This document shows, one piece after another, positions 46,300-54,901 of a stretch of DNA of 64,000 nt. Under the pieces are notes generated by a model. The model was not told where the DNA came from and ran no database searches. It saw nothing but the letters and a program-made list of their open reading frames with translations. A program made the translations under genes and the position numbers. This stretch comes from Gammaproteobacteria bacterium (lineage in GTDB: Bacteria; Gemmatimonadota; Gemmatimonadetes; Longimicrobiales; Gaopeijiaceae): positions 1 to 64,000 of the forward strand of contig JAPPMM010000051.1 of the NCBI GenBank assembly GCA_028819075.1. The letters are read 5' to 3'. How positions within the stretch are numbered: the first letter of the stretch is position 1; each line of letters starts with the position of its first letter.

Positions 46300-47823
46300 A
46301 TGGTTCGAGGCACCGCAGTGGGCGCGGTTCTCGTCCTGATGGCCGGGGTCGGCACCGCTTCAACCCCCGCTGGCGCATCGGGCCAGGAACGCATGAGCCT
46401 TTCGCTCGAAGAGGCCATCCGGATCGCGAAGGATGGCAACCCGGCCTTTCTGTCGGCGACCAACGACCTGGATCGAGCCACATGGCAGGTCCGCGAGGCC
46501 TGGGGTCAGTTCCTGCCTTCGGTCACGGCCGGGGGAGGAGCCCAGTACGAGTACGCGGGCGTGCAGCGCTTCGGCATCTTCTCGTCGGCCGACATCGCGG
46601 CGGGCACCACCGACTACCTGCTCTCCAGCTATTTCCTGTCCGTCAACTGGTCGATCGACGGCAATACGTTCTTTCAGGCCAGGTCCGCGCGTGCGAACCA
46701 GCGCGCCGCCGAGGCCAGTGGCGCGGCGGACGAGTTTGCCCTGGAGGCCACCGTGACGCTGCAGTACCTCGCTGCGTTGAGGGCAAGGGACGCGGTCGAA
46801 GTAGCGGAGCGTCAGGTGGCCCGCTGGGAGCAGAACTTTGCGCTGATCGGCGCGCGGGTTGACGCGGGAGCCGCCCTTTCGACCGAAGGCAAGCAATCCG
46901 AGGTCGACCTGGGGCGAGCCCGGGTGGCCCTTCTCCGGGCGGAAAACCTCTACCGCACCGAGATCGCCCGCCTCATGGAGCAACTCGGCACGGATCTGGG
47001 AGCCCCGCTCGAGCTGGCTTCGGACTTCGCCGTGTTCGAACCAGGCTGGGATCGGAGAGAGCTGATCGAGACGGCCATGTCGGGACATCCCGGCCTGCGG
47101 GCGGCGCTGGCGTCGGAGGCGTCGGCTTCGGCGCAGGTCAACCGGGCCCGCAGCAGCTACTTTCCAACCGTTTCGGCGTCAGCGGTCTGGTCGGGCTTCA
47201 CCCGCCAGGTCGGCAACCGGGACTACGTCGTTCAGCAGGCCCGGGGCAGCGTCGACCGCCAGCGGCGAAGCTGCCAGTTCGACAACGCCCTCCTGGCCCA
47301 CCTGCAGGACCTGCCGGGGCTCACGGCGGAAGACTGCTCGAAGTACGTGCTCACCGAGCAGATTCGCCAGCAGGTCCTGGCGGCGAACCAGACGTTCCCG
47401 TTCGACTTTACCAGGCAGCCGCTGAGCCTTCGCCTGAGCGTGAGTCTCCCTGTATTCGAGGGCTTCGCCCGACAGCGCAACATCGCCCAGGCTCACGCGG
47501 ACCGGCGAGATGCCACCTACGCTCGCAGGGCGGAGCAACTCAGGCTCCGGGCGGCCGTTACGCAGTCCTACGACGATCTGGCGACGGCATACCGGGCCCT
47601 GCGCATCCAGGAGCGCAATCTGGAGGTGGCGTCGGAGCAGCTCGAGCTCGCGCGCCGGCGCTATACGCTCGGGGCGGCCCCGTTCCTGGAGCTTCTGGAT
47701 GCCGAGGACTCGATGGCGCAGTCGGAGCGCGACCACCTGGCTGCCGTGTACGACTTTCATGCCGCCATCTGGTCGCTTGAAGCCGCGGTTGGGCGGCGTC
47801 TGCGGCCCGACGCCGAGCTCTGA
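46300..47823 (+). CDS. TolC-family outer-membrane efflux protein
   Basis: A 507-residue precursor from ATG 46300, nine bases after GGAG; a GTG at 46285 would add five residues. The signal peptide is TAVGAVLVLMAGVGTAS. Two OEP repeats are visible: LSLEEAIRIAKDGNPAFLSA ... NFALIGARVDAGAAL, and LIETAMSGHPGLRAAL ... RRRYTLGAAPFLELLDAED. It should form a trimer as the exit duct for the adaptor and ABC permease encoded downstream. Confidence 0.9.
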   Translation: MVRGTAVGAVLVLMAGVGTASTPAGASGQERMSLSLEEAIRIAKDGNPAFLSATNDLDRATWQVREAWGQFLPSVTAGGGAQYEYAGVQRFGIFSSADIAAGTTDYLLSSYFLSVNWSIDGNTFFQARSARANQRAAEASGAADEFALEATVTLQYLAALRARDAVEVAERQVARWEQNFALIGARVDAGAALSTEGKQSEVDLGRARVALLRAENLYRTEIARLMEQLGTDLGAPLELASDFAVFEPGWDRRELIETAMSGHPGLRAALASEASASAQVNRARSSYFPTVSASAVWSGFTRQVGNRDYVVQQARGSVDRQRRSCQFDNALLAHLQDLPGLTAEDCSKYVLTEQIRQQVLAANQTFPFDFTRQPLSLRLSVSLPVFEGFARQRNIAQAHADRRDATYARRAEQLRLRAAVTQSYDDLATAYRALRIQERNLEVASEQLELARRRYTLGAAPFLELLDAEDSMAQSERDHLAAVYDFHAAIWSLEAAVGRRLRPDAEL

Positions 47824-47833
47824 GAGGAAGACC

Positions 47834-50275
47834 GTGTCCGCAATCCTCGATGACGTCCGCTACTCCCTGAGGTCCCTTCGGAGGACCCCCGGGTTCACCG
47901 TCGTGGCCGCATTGGTGCTCGCTCTGGGGATCGGCGCCACGAGCGCGATCTTCAGCGTGCTGAGCGCCGTGGTGTTGCGGCCCGTGCCGTTTCCGGACGG
48001 CCAGCGGGTCGTGAATCTGGCGTGGAACTACGGCACCTACGTTTCCCCCTACCTGACGGCAGCCCAGTTCTCGTACTGGCAGGAGCGCACACGCTCCCTG
48101 GGCACCTTCGCGAGCTGGCAGTCGTCTTTCGGACGGGTCGGCGAAGTCGGTGAGATCACGGGCGCTCAAGTCCTGCGCGTAACCTCAGGCTTCTTCGGCG
48201 TCGTGGGCATGTCGCCGGCGGTGGGTCGCGCCTTCGCCGAGGATGAATACCGGCCCGGAGGGCCCAGGGTCGCGGTGGTGTCTCCCGCGTTCTGGCGCGA
48301 GCACTTCGGCGAACAGATGGACGTGTCCGGCCGCGTCTCGATCAGGCTTGAAGAAGAGCCCTACGCGATCATCGGGCTGCTTCCCGAGGACTTCGCCTTC
48401 CCTTACGTGCCGGAACCCGTGGAGATGGTCCTGCCCACTGAGGTACCAACCGTCGATCCTGACGACCACGGCGAGAATTGGCCGGCCATCGCAAGGCTCG
48501 GCGACGACTACACGATGAGCGACGCCCGGACCGGGGTGGCGTCGCTCAATGCCGGGTTCCGGATGACGTACCCGCAGCAGGCCGCCGAAGCCGAACCGGG
48601 AATGACGCTCGACTCCTTCTCGGACTTGTACGTCGGGCAGACTGCGAATGCGATCTGGATCCTGATGGGCGCCGTCATGGCCGTCCTGCTGATCACCTGC
48701 GCCAACGTCGGCAACCTGTTCCTGGTTAGAGCATTGCGACGGCGAGGAGAGATGGCGCTGTGCGCTGCTCTCGGCGCGACCGAGAGCCGGATCGTGCGAC
48801 TTGGCATGGCAGAGGCCATCGTGGTGGCTTCCGCGGCGGCCGCCGTCGGAGTCGCGCTCGCGGTGTCGGGCGCCAATGTGCTCGTCGCGTGGGCTCCCGT
48901 CCGGCTGCCGCTGGCAGGCTCGATCACGGTGGACTGGAGGGTTGTGGCGTTCACGACCGCGATTTCGCTGACGGCCGCCGTCGTGGTGAGTCTGGTGGCC
49001 GCGCGGCCCGCGGTGCGCGGGGGACTCTGGCGGGCGCTGGGACAGGGCTCCCGGACCACGACCGGGCAGCGTCGACTGCAGGAGGCGCTGGTGTCGGGGC
49101 AGACGGCGCTCTCGACCATCCTGCTCGTGGCCGCCGGCCTGCTCTTCACCACCTGGTCGAACCTCAGGCAAGCCGACCCCGGGTTCGATCCCGAAGCACT
49201 CGTAGCCGTCAAGCTGCCGATCAGACCTCCCAACTATGACACTTCCGAGCAGCTCGACCAGTTCGCACAGGGAGTGATCGAGAGTGTGCGAAGCTCGGAC
49301 GGAATCGATCTCGCCGCCGGAGCGAGCAGTCTCCCCTTCGAGCGGGGCCTGAACTTCCCCATTTCGATAGCCGGACGCGACGAGTTCGGTGGTTCGGTCG
49401 AGCTGCGAACCGTCACCCGGGGCTACTTCGAGACGCTGGCGGTCCCGGTGGTCCGCGGACGATCGTTCGCGCCCGCGGATGTTCAGGGCGCGGTCCCGGT
49501 CGCCATCGTCAACGAGAGCTTCGCACGCAACTATTTTCCCGGCGACGACGCCGTCGGACAGCGCATAGATCTCGGGCGAATCAACAACGAGTACCGATTC
49601 CCTTCCCTGGCGGGGCCCGGAGTCCTGATCGTCGGTGTGGCCGCGGACGTACAGGATGTCTCGTTCCGGACCGAGGTCCGGCGAACGATGTACCTTCCGC
49701 ACGCTCAGGCCGGCGACTACATCGCCAACATCCGAGCCGCGATGCCGGTTTTCGTGGTGCGGAGCACCCTGCCCGTGGAGCGACTCGAACTGGCGTTCGC
49801 CCAGGCGATACGCACGGTGGATCCCGCGCTTCCCGGCCCCGACGTCTTCGCTCTGAGCGAGACGGTCGCGGACTCAATGGCGCGGGAACGATTCGGCACC
49901 CTGCTCGTGACGCTCTTCGGAGCTCTCTCGCTCATCCTGACCGCAGTCGGCGTCTACGCCGTGCTGGCCCAAACCGTGCGAAGTCGTCGCCGCGAGATCG
50001 GAATCCGCATGGCCGTAGGCGCGAATGGCGACCGGGTACTGCGGCTGGTCGTCGTGCGAGGACTGCTCCCGGTCGTCGTCGGGATCGGCGTTGGACTCGC
50101 GGGTGCGATGGCCGTCTCGGATCTGCTGGAAACCTACCTCTGGGGCGTCACGGGCACCGACGCCAGGACACTCGGCACAGCGGCGGCCGGAATCCTCGCT
50201 GTGGCCACCTTCGCGTGCTGGATTCCCGCGCGGGAAGCGACGGGGGTAGACCCGGTCACAGCCCTGGCCTCGTGA
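47834..50275 (+). CDS. Large MacB-like ABC exporter permease (two MacB/FtsX units, ADOP type)
   Basis: An 813-residue permease from GTG 47834, ten bases after the TolC stop, with AGAGGAAG upstream. It contains two repeats of a periplasmic core plus FtsX-type membrane domain: an N-terminal helix (TVVAALVLALGIGATSAIFSV), a group near 375-500, and a final group with RRREIGIRMAVGANGDRVLRL. There is no nucleotide-binding domain; the ATPase is at 51572. It probably extrudes a peptide, lipid or drug together with TolC and the adaptor. Confidence 0.88.
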   Translation: MSAILDDVRYSLRSLRRTPGFTVVAALVLALGIGATSAIFSVLSAVVLRPVPFPDGQRVVNLAWNYGTYVSPYLTAAQFSYWQERTRSLGTFASWQSSFGRVGEVGEITGAQVLRVTSGFFGVVGMSPAVGRAFAEDEYRPGGPRVAVVSPAFWREHFGEQMDVSGRVSIRLEEEPYAIIGLLPEDFAFPYVPEPVEMVLPTEVPTVDPDDHGENWPAIARLGDDYTMSDARTGVASLNAGFRMTYPQQAAEAEPGMTLDSFSDLYVGQTANAIWILMGAVMAVLLITCANVGNLFLVRALRRRGEMALCAALGATESRIVRLGMAEAIVVASAAAAVGVALAVSGANVLVAWAPVRLPLAGSITVDWRVVAFTTAISLTAAVVVSLVAARPAVRGGLWRALGQGSRTTTGQRRLQEALVSGQTALSTILLVAAGLLFTTWSNLRQADPGFDPEALVAVKLPIRPPNYDTSEQLDQFAQGVIESVRSSDGIDLAAGASSLPFERGLNFPISIAGRDEFGGSVELRTVTRGYFETLAVPVVRGRSFAPADVQGAVPVAIVNESFARNYFPGDDAVGQRIDLGRINNEYRFPSLAGPGVLIVGVAADVQDVSFRTEVRRTMYLPHAQAGDYIANIRAAMPVFVVRSTLPVERLELAFAQAIRTVDPALPGPDVFALSETVADSMARERFGTLLVTLFGALSLILTAVGVYAVLAQTVRSRRREIGIRMAVGANGDRVLRLVVVRGLLPVVVGIGVGLAGAMAVSDLLETYLWGVTGTDARTLGTAAAGILAVATFACWIPAREATGVDPVTALAS

Positions 50276-50294
50276 GAACCCCAAGGAGCCAGAC

Positions 50295-51575
50295 TTGGAC
50301 ATCATTCGCGATACCGGCCCCCGAAAGCGGAAGAAGAAGCTGGCGTGGAGCGCAACGGCCATCGGCGCCTTCGCGATCGCCGTCTTCGGATGGCAGCTGC
50401 TTCCGTCGGGCGTCCCGACCGTCGATGCCGCCGCCGTATGGAGCGACACGGTGGCGCACGGAACATTGATTCGGCAGGTACGGGGTCCGGGCACTCTCGT
50501 ACCGGAGCAGATGCGCTGGATCACCGCCGTGACCGCCGGGCGCATCGAGCAGATCCTTTCCCTGCCGGGCGCCGACGTCTCGGCCGGTGATCTCATCATG
50601 CGCCTGAGCAACCCCGATGTGGACATGCAATTGCTGCAGGCCCAGCAGCAGTTGTCGGCGACGCACGCGAGCCTCGTTCAACTGCGCACCAGCCTGCGGA
50701 TGCAAGAGCTTCAGCAGCGCGCCACCACGGCAACCGTGCGTGCGGACTACCTGGAGGCAGAGCGAATCCATCGCATCAACCAGCAGCTCTTCGACGAGAA
50801 TCCGGAACTCGTCGCCCGAGCCGACCTCGACCGGTCACGCGAGTCCGTGGAAGCTCTGTCGCTTCGCCTCGAGACCGAGACAGAGCGCCTGGCCGTGATC
50901 CAGGCCACGTCAGGGGAGCAAATCAGCGCCCAGGAGGAGCAGATCACGCGCCTCGCCGACCTGGCTCGGTTCAGCCGCGATCGAATCCAGTCCATGCACG
51001 TGACCGCGTCGGTGAGCGGCGTCCTGGCGCCGCTCGACATTCCGCTCCAGGAGGGACAGTGGGTGCAGTCGGGCCAGGCCCTGTCGCGAGTCGTCGTGCC
51101 GGGCCGCCTGAAGGCCGAGATCCGCATACCACAGACGCAGGCGCAGGAAATCGCCGTCGGACAGGTCGCGAAGATCGACACCCGGACGGACACGATTCAG
51201 GGGCGGGTGGTGCGCATCGATCCCGCGGTTCGGAACGGCACCGTGACGATCGACGTCGCGCTACCGCCGAGCCTTCCGCCGTCGGCACGGCCCGATCTCA
51301 GCGTTGACGGAAGCGTGATCGTCGAGCGCCTGGACGACGTTGTCCACATGGGCCGTCCGACGTTCGGGCAGGCCAATCAGCAGGTGAGCCTCTTCAGGGT
51401 GGTCGATGGCGGGCGGTTCGCGGAGCGGGTCACCGTCCGTCTCGGCGCCAGTTCGCTGAACGACATCGAGATACGTGAGGGACTGCAGCCAGGCGATGTC
51501 GTGATTCTGTCGGACATGTCCCAATGGGACGGGTTCAGCCGGGTGAGGCTGAGGGGACGCGGAGGAGCACGATGA
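50295..51575 (+). CDS. HlyD-type periplasmic adaptor
   Basis: A 426-residue membrane-fusion protein starting at TTG 50295 with AAGGAG six bases upstream. The N-terminal basic segment and single membrane anchor (about 16-35) lead to a lipoyl half (VTAGRIEQILSLPGADVSAGDLIMRL), a long helical hairpin (about 115-220) and the second lipoyl/beta-barrel part (VSGVLAPLDIPLQEGQWV). The late DMSQWDGFSRVRL region is family-specific. It bridges the permease and TolC. It overlaps the ATPase gene (ATGA). Confidence 0.85.
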   Translation: MDIIRDTGPRKRKKKLAWSATAIGAFAIAVFGWQLLPSGVPTVDAAAVWSDTVAHGTLIRQVRGPGTLVPEQMRWITAVTAGRIEQILSLPGADVSAGDLIMRLSNPDVDMQLLQAQQQLSATHASLVQLRTSLRMQELQQRATTATVRADYLEAERIHRINQQLFDENPELVARADLDRSRESVEALSLRLETETERLAVIQATSGEQISAQEEQITRLADLARFSRDRIQSMHVTASVSGVLAPLDIPLQEGQWVQSGQALSRVVVPGRLKAEIRIPQTQAQEIAVGQVAKIDTRTDTIQGRVVRIDPAVRNGTVTIDVALPPSLPPSARPDLSVDGSVIVERLDDVVHMGRPTFGQANQQVSLFRVVDGGRFAERVTVRLGASSLNDIEIREGLQPGDVVILSDMSQWDGFSRVRLRGRGGAR

Positions 51576-52300
51576 TGACCAGTGATGCGCTGATCCGACT
51601 GGACGGCGTGGGCAAGGTCTTCCTCGCCGAAGAGGTGGAGACCCACGCGCTGTCGAACATCAATCTGTCGATACGCAGCGGCGAATACGTATCGATTGCG
51701 GGGCCGTCGGGCTGCGGCAAGACGACGCTGCTGTCGATTCTGGGATTGCTGGACGGCCCCACGAGCGGGCGATACCTGCTGGACGGCACCCCGGCCGAGA
51801 ACCTGGATGCGAGCCAGCGCGCACGGGTTCGAAACCGGGCGATCGGCTTCATCTTCCAGGCGTTCAACCTGATCGGCGATCTCACGGTGTACGAGAATGT
51901 CGAGTTGCCGCTGACGTATCGAGGAATGGGGTTCGCGGAACGCAAAGAGCGCGTGCAGGAGTCCCTCGAGCGGGTGGAGCTCGCTCATCGCACGCGACAC
52001 TACCCCAATCAGCTGTCGGGCGGCCAGCAGCAGCGCGTCGCGGTCGCGCGCGCGATCGTCGGAAAGCCACTCATCCTGCTCGCGGACGAGCCCACCGGAA
52101 ATCTCGACTCGCGGAACGGAAGCGCGGTGATGAGGCTGCTTGCAGAACTACATGACGATGGCGCCACGATCTGCATGGTGACGCACGATCCGCGCTATTC
52201 CCACATCGCCGACCGGACCGTCCACCTCTTCGACGGGCAGATCGTGAGCGAAGACGAAGAGCTCACCCTGACTCCACCGGCGTCATTCCCACATACTTGA
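51572..52300 (+). CDS. MacB/LolD-type ABC ATPase
   Basis: A 242-residue ATPase from ATG 51572, six bases after GGAGG; a second ATG follows directly. Walker A GPSGCGKTT, Q-loop FIFQAFNLI, signature LSGGQQQ and Walker B LLADEP then VTHDPR are all present. It energises the permease at 47834. The gene ends 38 bp inside the convergent thrC gene, so the two mRNAs are antisense over their 3' ends. Confidence 0.93.
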   Translation: MMTSDALIRLDGVGKVFLAEEVETHALSNINLSIRSGEYVSIAGPSGCGKTTLLSILGLLDGPTSGRYLLDGTPAENLDASQRARVRNRAIGFIFQAFNLIGDLTVYENVELPLTYRGMGFAERKERVQESLERVELAHRTRHYPNQLSGGQQQRVAVARAIVGKPLILLADEPTGNLDSRNGSAVMRLLAELHDDGATICMVTHDPRYSHIADRTVHLFDGQIVSEDEELTLTPPASFPHT

Positions 52301-53459
52301 GCCCGCTCCCGGTGTTGAAGAGCACCGTCTCGTCGTCCTCGGAGAGCAGTCCCATCTCCTTCAGCTCCGGCACGGCCGCCAGCACCGCCCCTCCCTCCGG
52401 GCACGCGAAGATGCCGGTGCACTCGCCCATCGCGCGCACCGCCTCGGCCATCGCCGCGTCCTCGATCGCGACCGCGCCACCCCCGGATTCCCTGATCGCG
52501 CGCAGCATGAGGAAGTCGCCCACCGCCGCCGGGACCCGCAGACCTGCCGCATAGGTCTCGGCGTCGTCCCAGAACCGGGCGGCCTCGGTTCCGTCCTGCC
52601 AGGCGCGCACCACCGGCGCGCACCCGGTCGGCTGAACCGAGAACATCTTCGGGCGCTCGCTCCCGATCCAGCCCATCCGCTTCATCTCGTCGAACGCCTT
52701 CCACATCCCGATGAGGCCGGTGCCGCCGCCCGTCGGGTAGATCACGGCGTCCGGCAGCCGGAACCCGAGTTGTTCGAAGAGCTCGTACCCCATCGTCTTC
52801 TTGCCCTCCACGCGGTAGGGTTCCTTCAACGTGGAGAGATCCCACCAGCCCATGTAGTCCGCCCCCTCGCGCACGACCTTGCCGCAGTCGGTGATGAGGC
52901 CGTCCATCAGCACCAGGTCGGCGCCCAATCCCTGGATTTCCTCCACGATGGTGGCCGGGGTGTCGTTGGGCGCGACGATGTGAACCGGCAGCCCGCCCGC
53001 GGCTCCGTACGCGGCCGCAGCGCTGCCCGCGTTGCCCGCCGTGGGAATGGCCAGCTCCTTCGCCCCCAACTCCTTCGCGCGCGATACGGCCAGGCACAGC
53101 CCGCGGTCCTTGAAGCTGCCGGTGGGGTTCATGCCTTCGTTCTTCACCCAGAGGCGGCGCATGCCGTAGCGCTTCGCGAGGCGCGGTGCGTCCGTGAGCG
53201 GCGTCCAGCCCTCTCCGAGGGACAGCTGGCATTCGGGAACCCGTACCGGCAGCACCTCCTCGTAGCGCCAGAGATCGGGCCGCCGTCCCTCCAGATCACC
53301 CGGGCGGAAGTGGCGCCGGATGGTGTCCAGGTCGTAGCGGGCGAACAGCGGTCTACCGGCGGGCGAGAGCCCCATCAGCTGCTCGCTGTCGAAGGTCTCG
53401 CCTGTCCAGGTGCACTCCAGATGGGTGGCGCCGCGCGCCTTCCACGGAATCGCGTTCAT
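52263..53459 (-). CDS. thrC: Threonine synthase
   Basis: A 398-residue PLP enzyme. NPTGSFKDRG holds the catalytic lysine (Lys117), AGNAGSAAAAY is the phosphate-binding loop, and PTGGGTGLIGM is a second phosphate-site motif. It converts O-phosphohomoserine to threonine. An N-terminal segment with ECTWTGETF may be a metal-binding-like cap, though its Cys pair is incomplete. No other threonine genes are nearby. It is divergent from an ECF sigma gene and overlaps the ABC ATPase 3' end. Confidence 0.9.
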   Translation of the reverse strand: MNAIPWKARGATHLECTWTGETFDSEQLMGLSPAGRPLFARYDLDTIRRHFRPGDLEGRRPDLWRYEEVLPVRVPECQLSLGEGWTPLTDAPRLAKRYGMRRLWVKNEGMNPTGSFKDRGLCLAVSRAKELGAKELAIPTAGNAGSAAAAYGAAGGLPVHIVAPNDTPATIVEEIQGLGADLVLMDGLITDCGKVVREGADYMGWWDLSTLKEPYRVEGKKTMGYELFEQLGFRLPDAVIYPTGGGTGLIGMWKAFDEMKRMGWIGSERPKMFSVQPTGCAPVVRAWQDGTEAARFWDDAETYAAGLRVPAAVGDFLMLRAIRESGGGAVAIEDAAMAEAVRAMGECTGIFACPEGGAVLAAVPELKEMGLLSEDDETVLFNTGSGLKYVGMTPVESG

Positions 53460-53499
53460 TTGCGTGGCTTATCCGGGGCTTTAGGCTTGTTCAAGATGC

Positions 53500-53530
53500 G
53501 GCGCAAGGTTACAGGCAACCAACTGGCGCC
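53500..53530. other. Nested palindrome between thrC and the ECF sigma gene
   Basis: GGCGC (53500-53504) pairs with GCGCC (53526-53530). Inside it GGTT (53507-53510) pairs with AACC (53517-53520) around a 6-base loop. It lies about 40-90 bp upstream of both divergent genes, so it could be an operator or an RNA hairpin of either transcript. Confidence 0.3.
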
Positions 53531-53587
53531 GCAACTCATCCAACAGACGTAGTTCGGGACGCCGGAACCGGTCTGGATACAACCCGA

Positions 53588-54208
53588 ATGAGTCGAGCAC
53601 AGAGGACAATCGCGCTTCGCGACGAGCGGGTACCGACGGATGAAGGGATGAACGAATCCCGGCTGATCCGCAGGGCGAGCGAAGGTGACGCTCGGGCGGT
53701 GCGGTCGCTGTACGACCGCTACAGCCCCCGCGTGTATGCCGTGGTGCGCAGAATCGCCGGGGACGACCATACGGCTCAGGACTACGCCCAGGAGACCTGG
53801 GTGCGCGTCATCCGGGCGCTGCCGACGTTCCGCGGCGAATCGAAGTTCTCGACCTGGCTGCACCGCATCGCCGTCAACGCGGCGCTGCAATCGAGGCGCC
53901 GGGAGAGCACCCGGCAGGATCGGGAGGTGCCGATCCCGGATACCGTTCCGGTGCGTTACTCGCCGGGAGATCCTCTCCTGGCGCAGCGGCTGGAACGAGC
54001 AATGGACCGGCTCCCGGAGGGGATGCGGCGCGTGCTGATCCTTCACGACGTGGAGGGCTACACGCATCAGGACATCGGTGAGATGTTGGGCGTGACGGCG
54101 GGAACATCCAAGTCGCAGCTCTTCAAGGCGCGGGCGAAAATGAGACAATGGCTGGGTTCGGTTCACGAACCCCGACACGAACAGGAGCGGGAAGCATGGA
54201 GCATCTGA
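53588..54208 (+). CDS. ECF-type RNA polymerase sigma factor
   Basis: A 206-residue sigma factor with region 2 (ALYDRYSPRV-like, DDHTAQDYAQETWVRVIRALPTF, FSTWLHRIAVNAAL) and region 4 (PEGMRRVLILHDVEGYTHQDIGEMLGVTAGTSKSQLFKAR). A second ATG at 53648 could be the real start, since the first 20 residues are not conserved. It overlaps the zinc-type anti-sigma gene by 13 bp and so is likely co-regulated with it. Confidence 0.9.
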   Translation: MSRAQRTIALRDERVPTDEGMNESRLIRRASEGDARAVRSLYDRYSPRVYAVVRRIAGDDHTAQDYAQETWVRVIRALPTFRGESKFSTWLHRIAVNAALQSRRRESTRQDREVPIPDTVPVRYSPGDPLLAQRLERAMDRLPEGMRRVLILHDVEGYTHQDIGEMLGVTAGTSKSQLFKARAKMRQWLGSVHEPRHEQEREAWSI

Positions 54209-54900
54209 GTCTGGAAGCTCTGGCTCGCCTGGTTGACGAGACACCCTTCAGGAGCGAGAGGCGGCACCTGGCGCGCTGCCCGGACTGCTCCCGGGAGCTG
54301 GAGCGGCTGCGTGAGCAGACGGAGACGCTGGGGTCGCTGCCGGACCTGCGGCCGGCGCCCGGAGACTGGCCGGCGCTGGAGGCACGGCTGGAACGCGAGG
54401 GACTCCTGCGCGGAAGCAATCCGGCTGATGCGGTCATCCGCCTGATCGACCGCAGGCGCGGCTGGATGCAGGCCGCCGCCGCGCTGGTGCTCTTCCTTGC
54501 GGGAGGTCTCTCCGGAGCGGTGCTGGCACCGGCGGAATGGGGTCTGCAGGCAGGTGGCGGACAAGTTGCAGCGGGCGAGATGACGGCGGGCGGGGTGTCC
54601 CCGGCCGAACTCTCCATCGAGGAGGCCGCAACTGCCGAGGAAGCGGCCCAGGTCCTGCATCTCGCGGAACAGAACTACCGGGACGCGATGCTGCGGTATC
54701 GGGCGCTGACCCGCGGTCCCGAGGCCGAGACACCCATGGATCCCCGTCGTCTTGCGGTCATCGACGCGATGGTAGCCATGGGACAGGCGGCCGTTCAGGA
54801 AGCTCCCGACGATCCGTTCCTGAACGGGTTCCTGGTCAGCGCGGTAGCGGAGCGCGAAGCGGCGTTGAACGCGCTCTTCGCCTCCGCCGATCGGTACTAG
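54196..54900 (+). CDS. Zinc-type (ZAS) transmembrane anti-sigma factor
   Basis: A 234-residue protein starting at ATG 54196, eight bases after AGGAG and 13 bp inside the sigma gene. The ZAS motif HLARCPDC (HxxxCxxC) is near residue 28. A single membrane helix lies near 94-112 (AAAALVLFLAGGLSGAVLA). The C-terminal part is periplasmic and helical (AEEAAQVLHLAEQNYRDAMLRYRAL). It should hold the sigma factor until released. The PDZ gene begins one base after its stop. Confidence 0.85.
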   Translation: MEHLSLEALARLVDETPFRSERRHLARCPDCSRELERLREQTETLGSLPDLRPAPGDWPALEARLEREGLLRGSNPADAVIRLIDRRRGWMQAAAALVLFLAGGLSGAVLAPAEWGLQAGGGQVAAGEMTAGGVSPAELSIEEAATAEEAAQVLHLAEQNYRDAMLRYRALTRGPEAETPMDPRRLAVIDAMVAMGQAAVQEAPDDPFLNGFLVSAVAEREAALNALFASADRY

Positions 54901-54901
54901 C

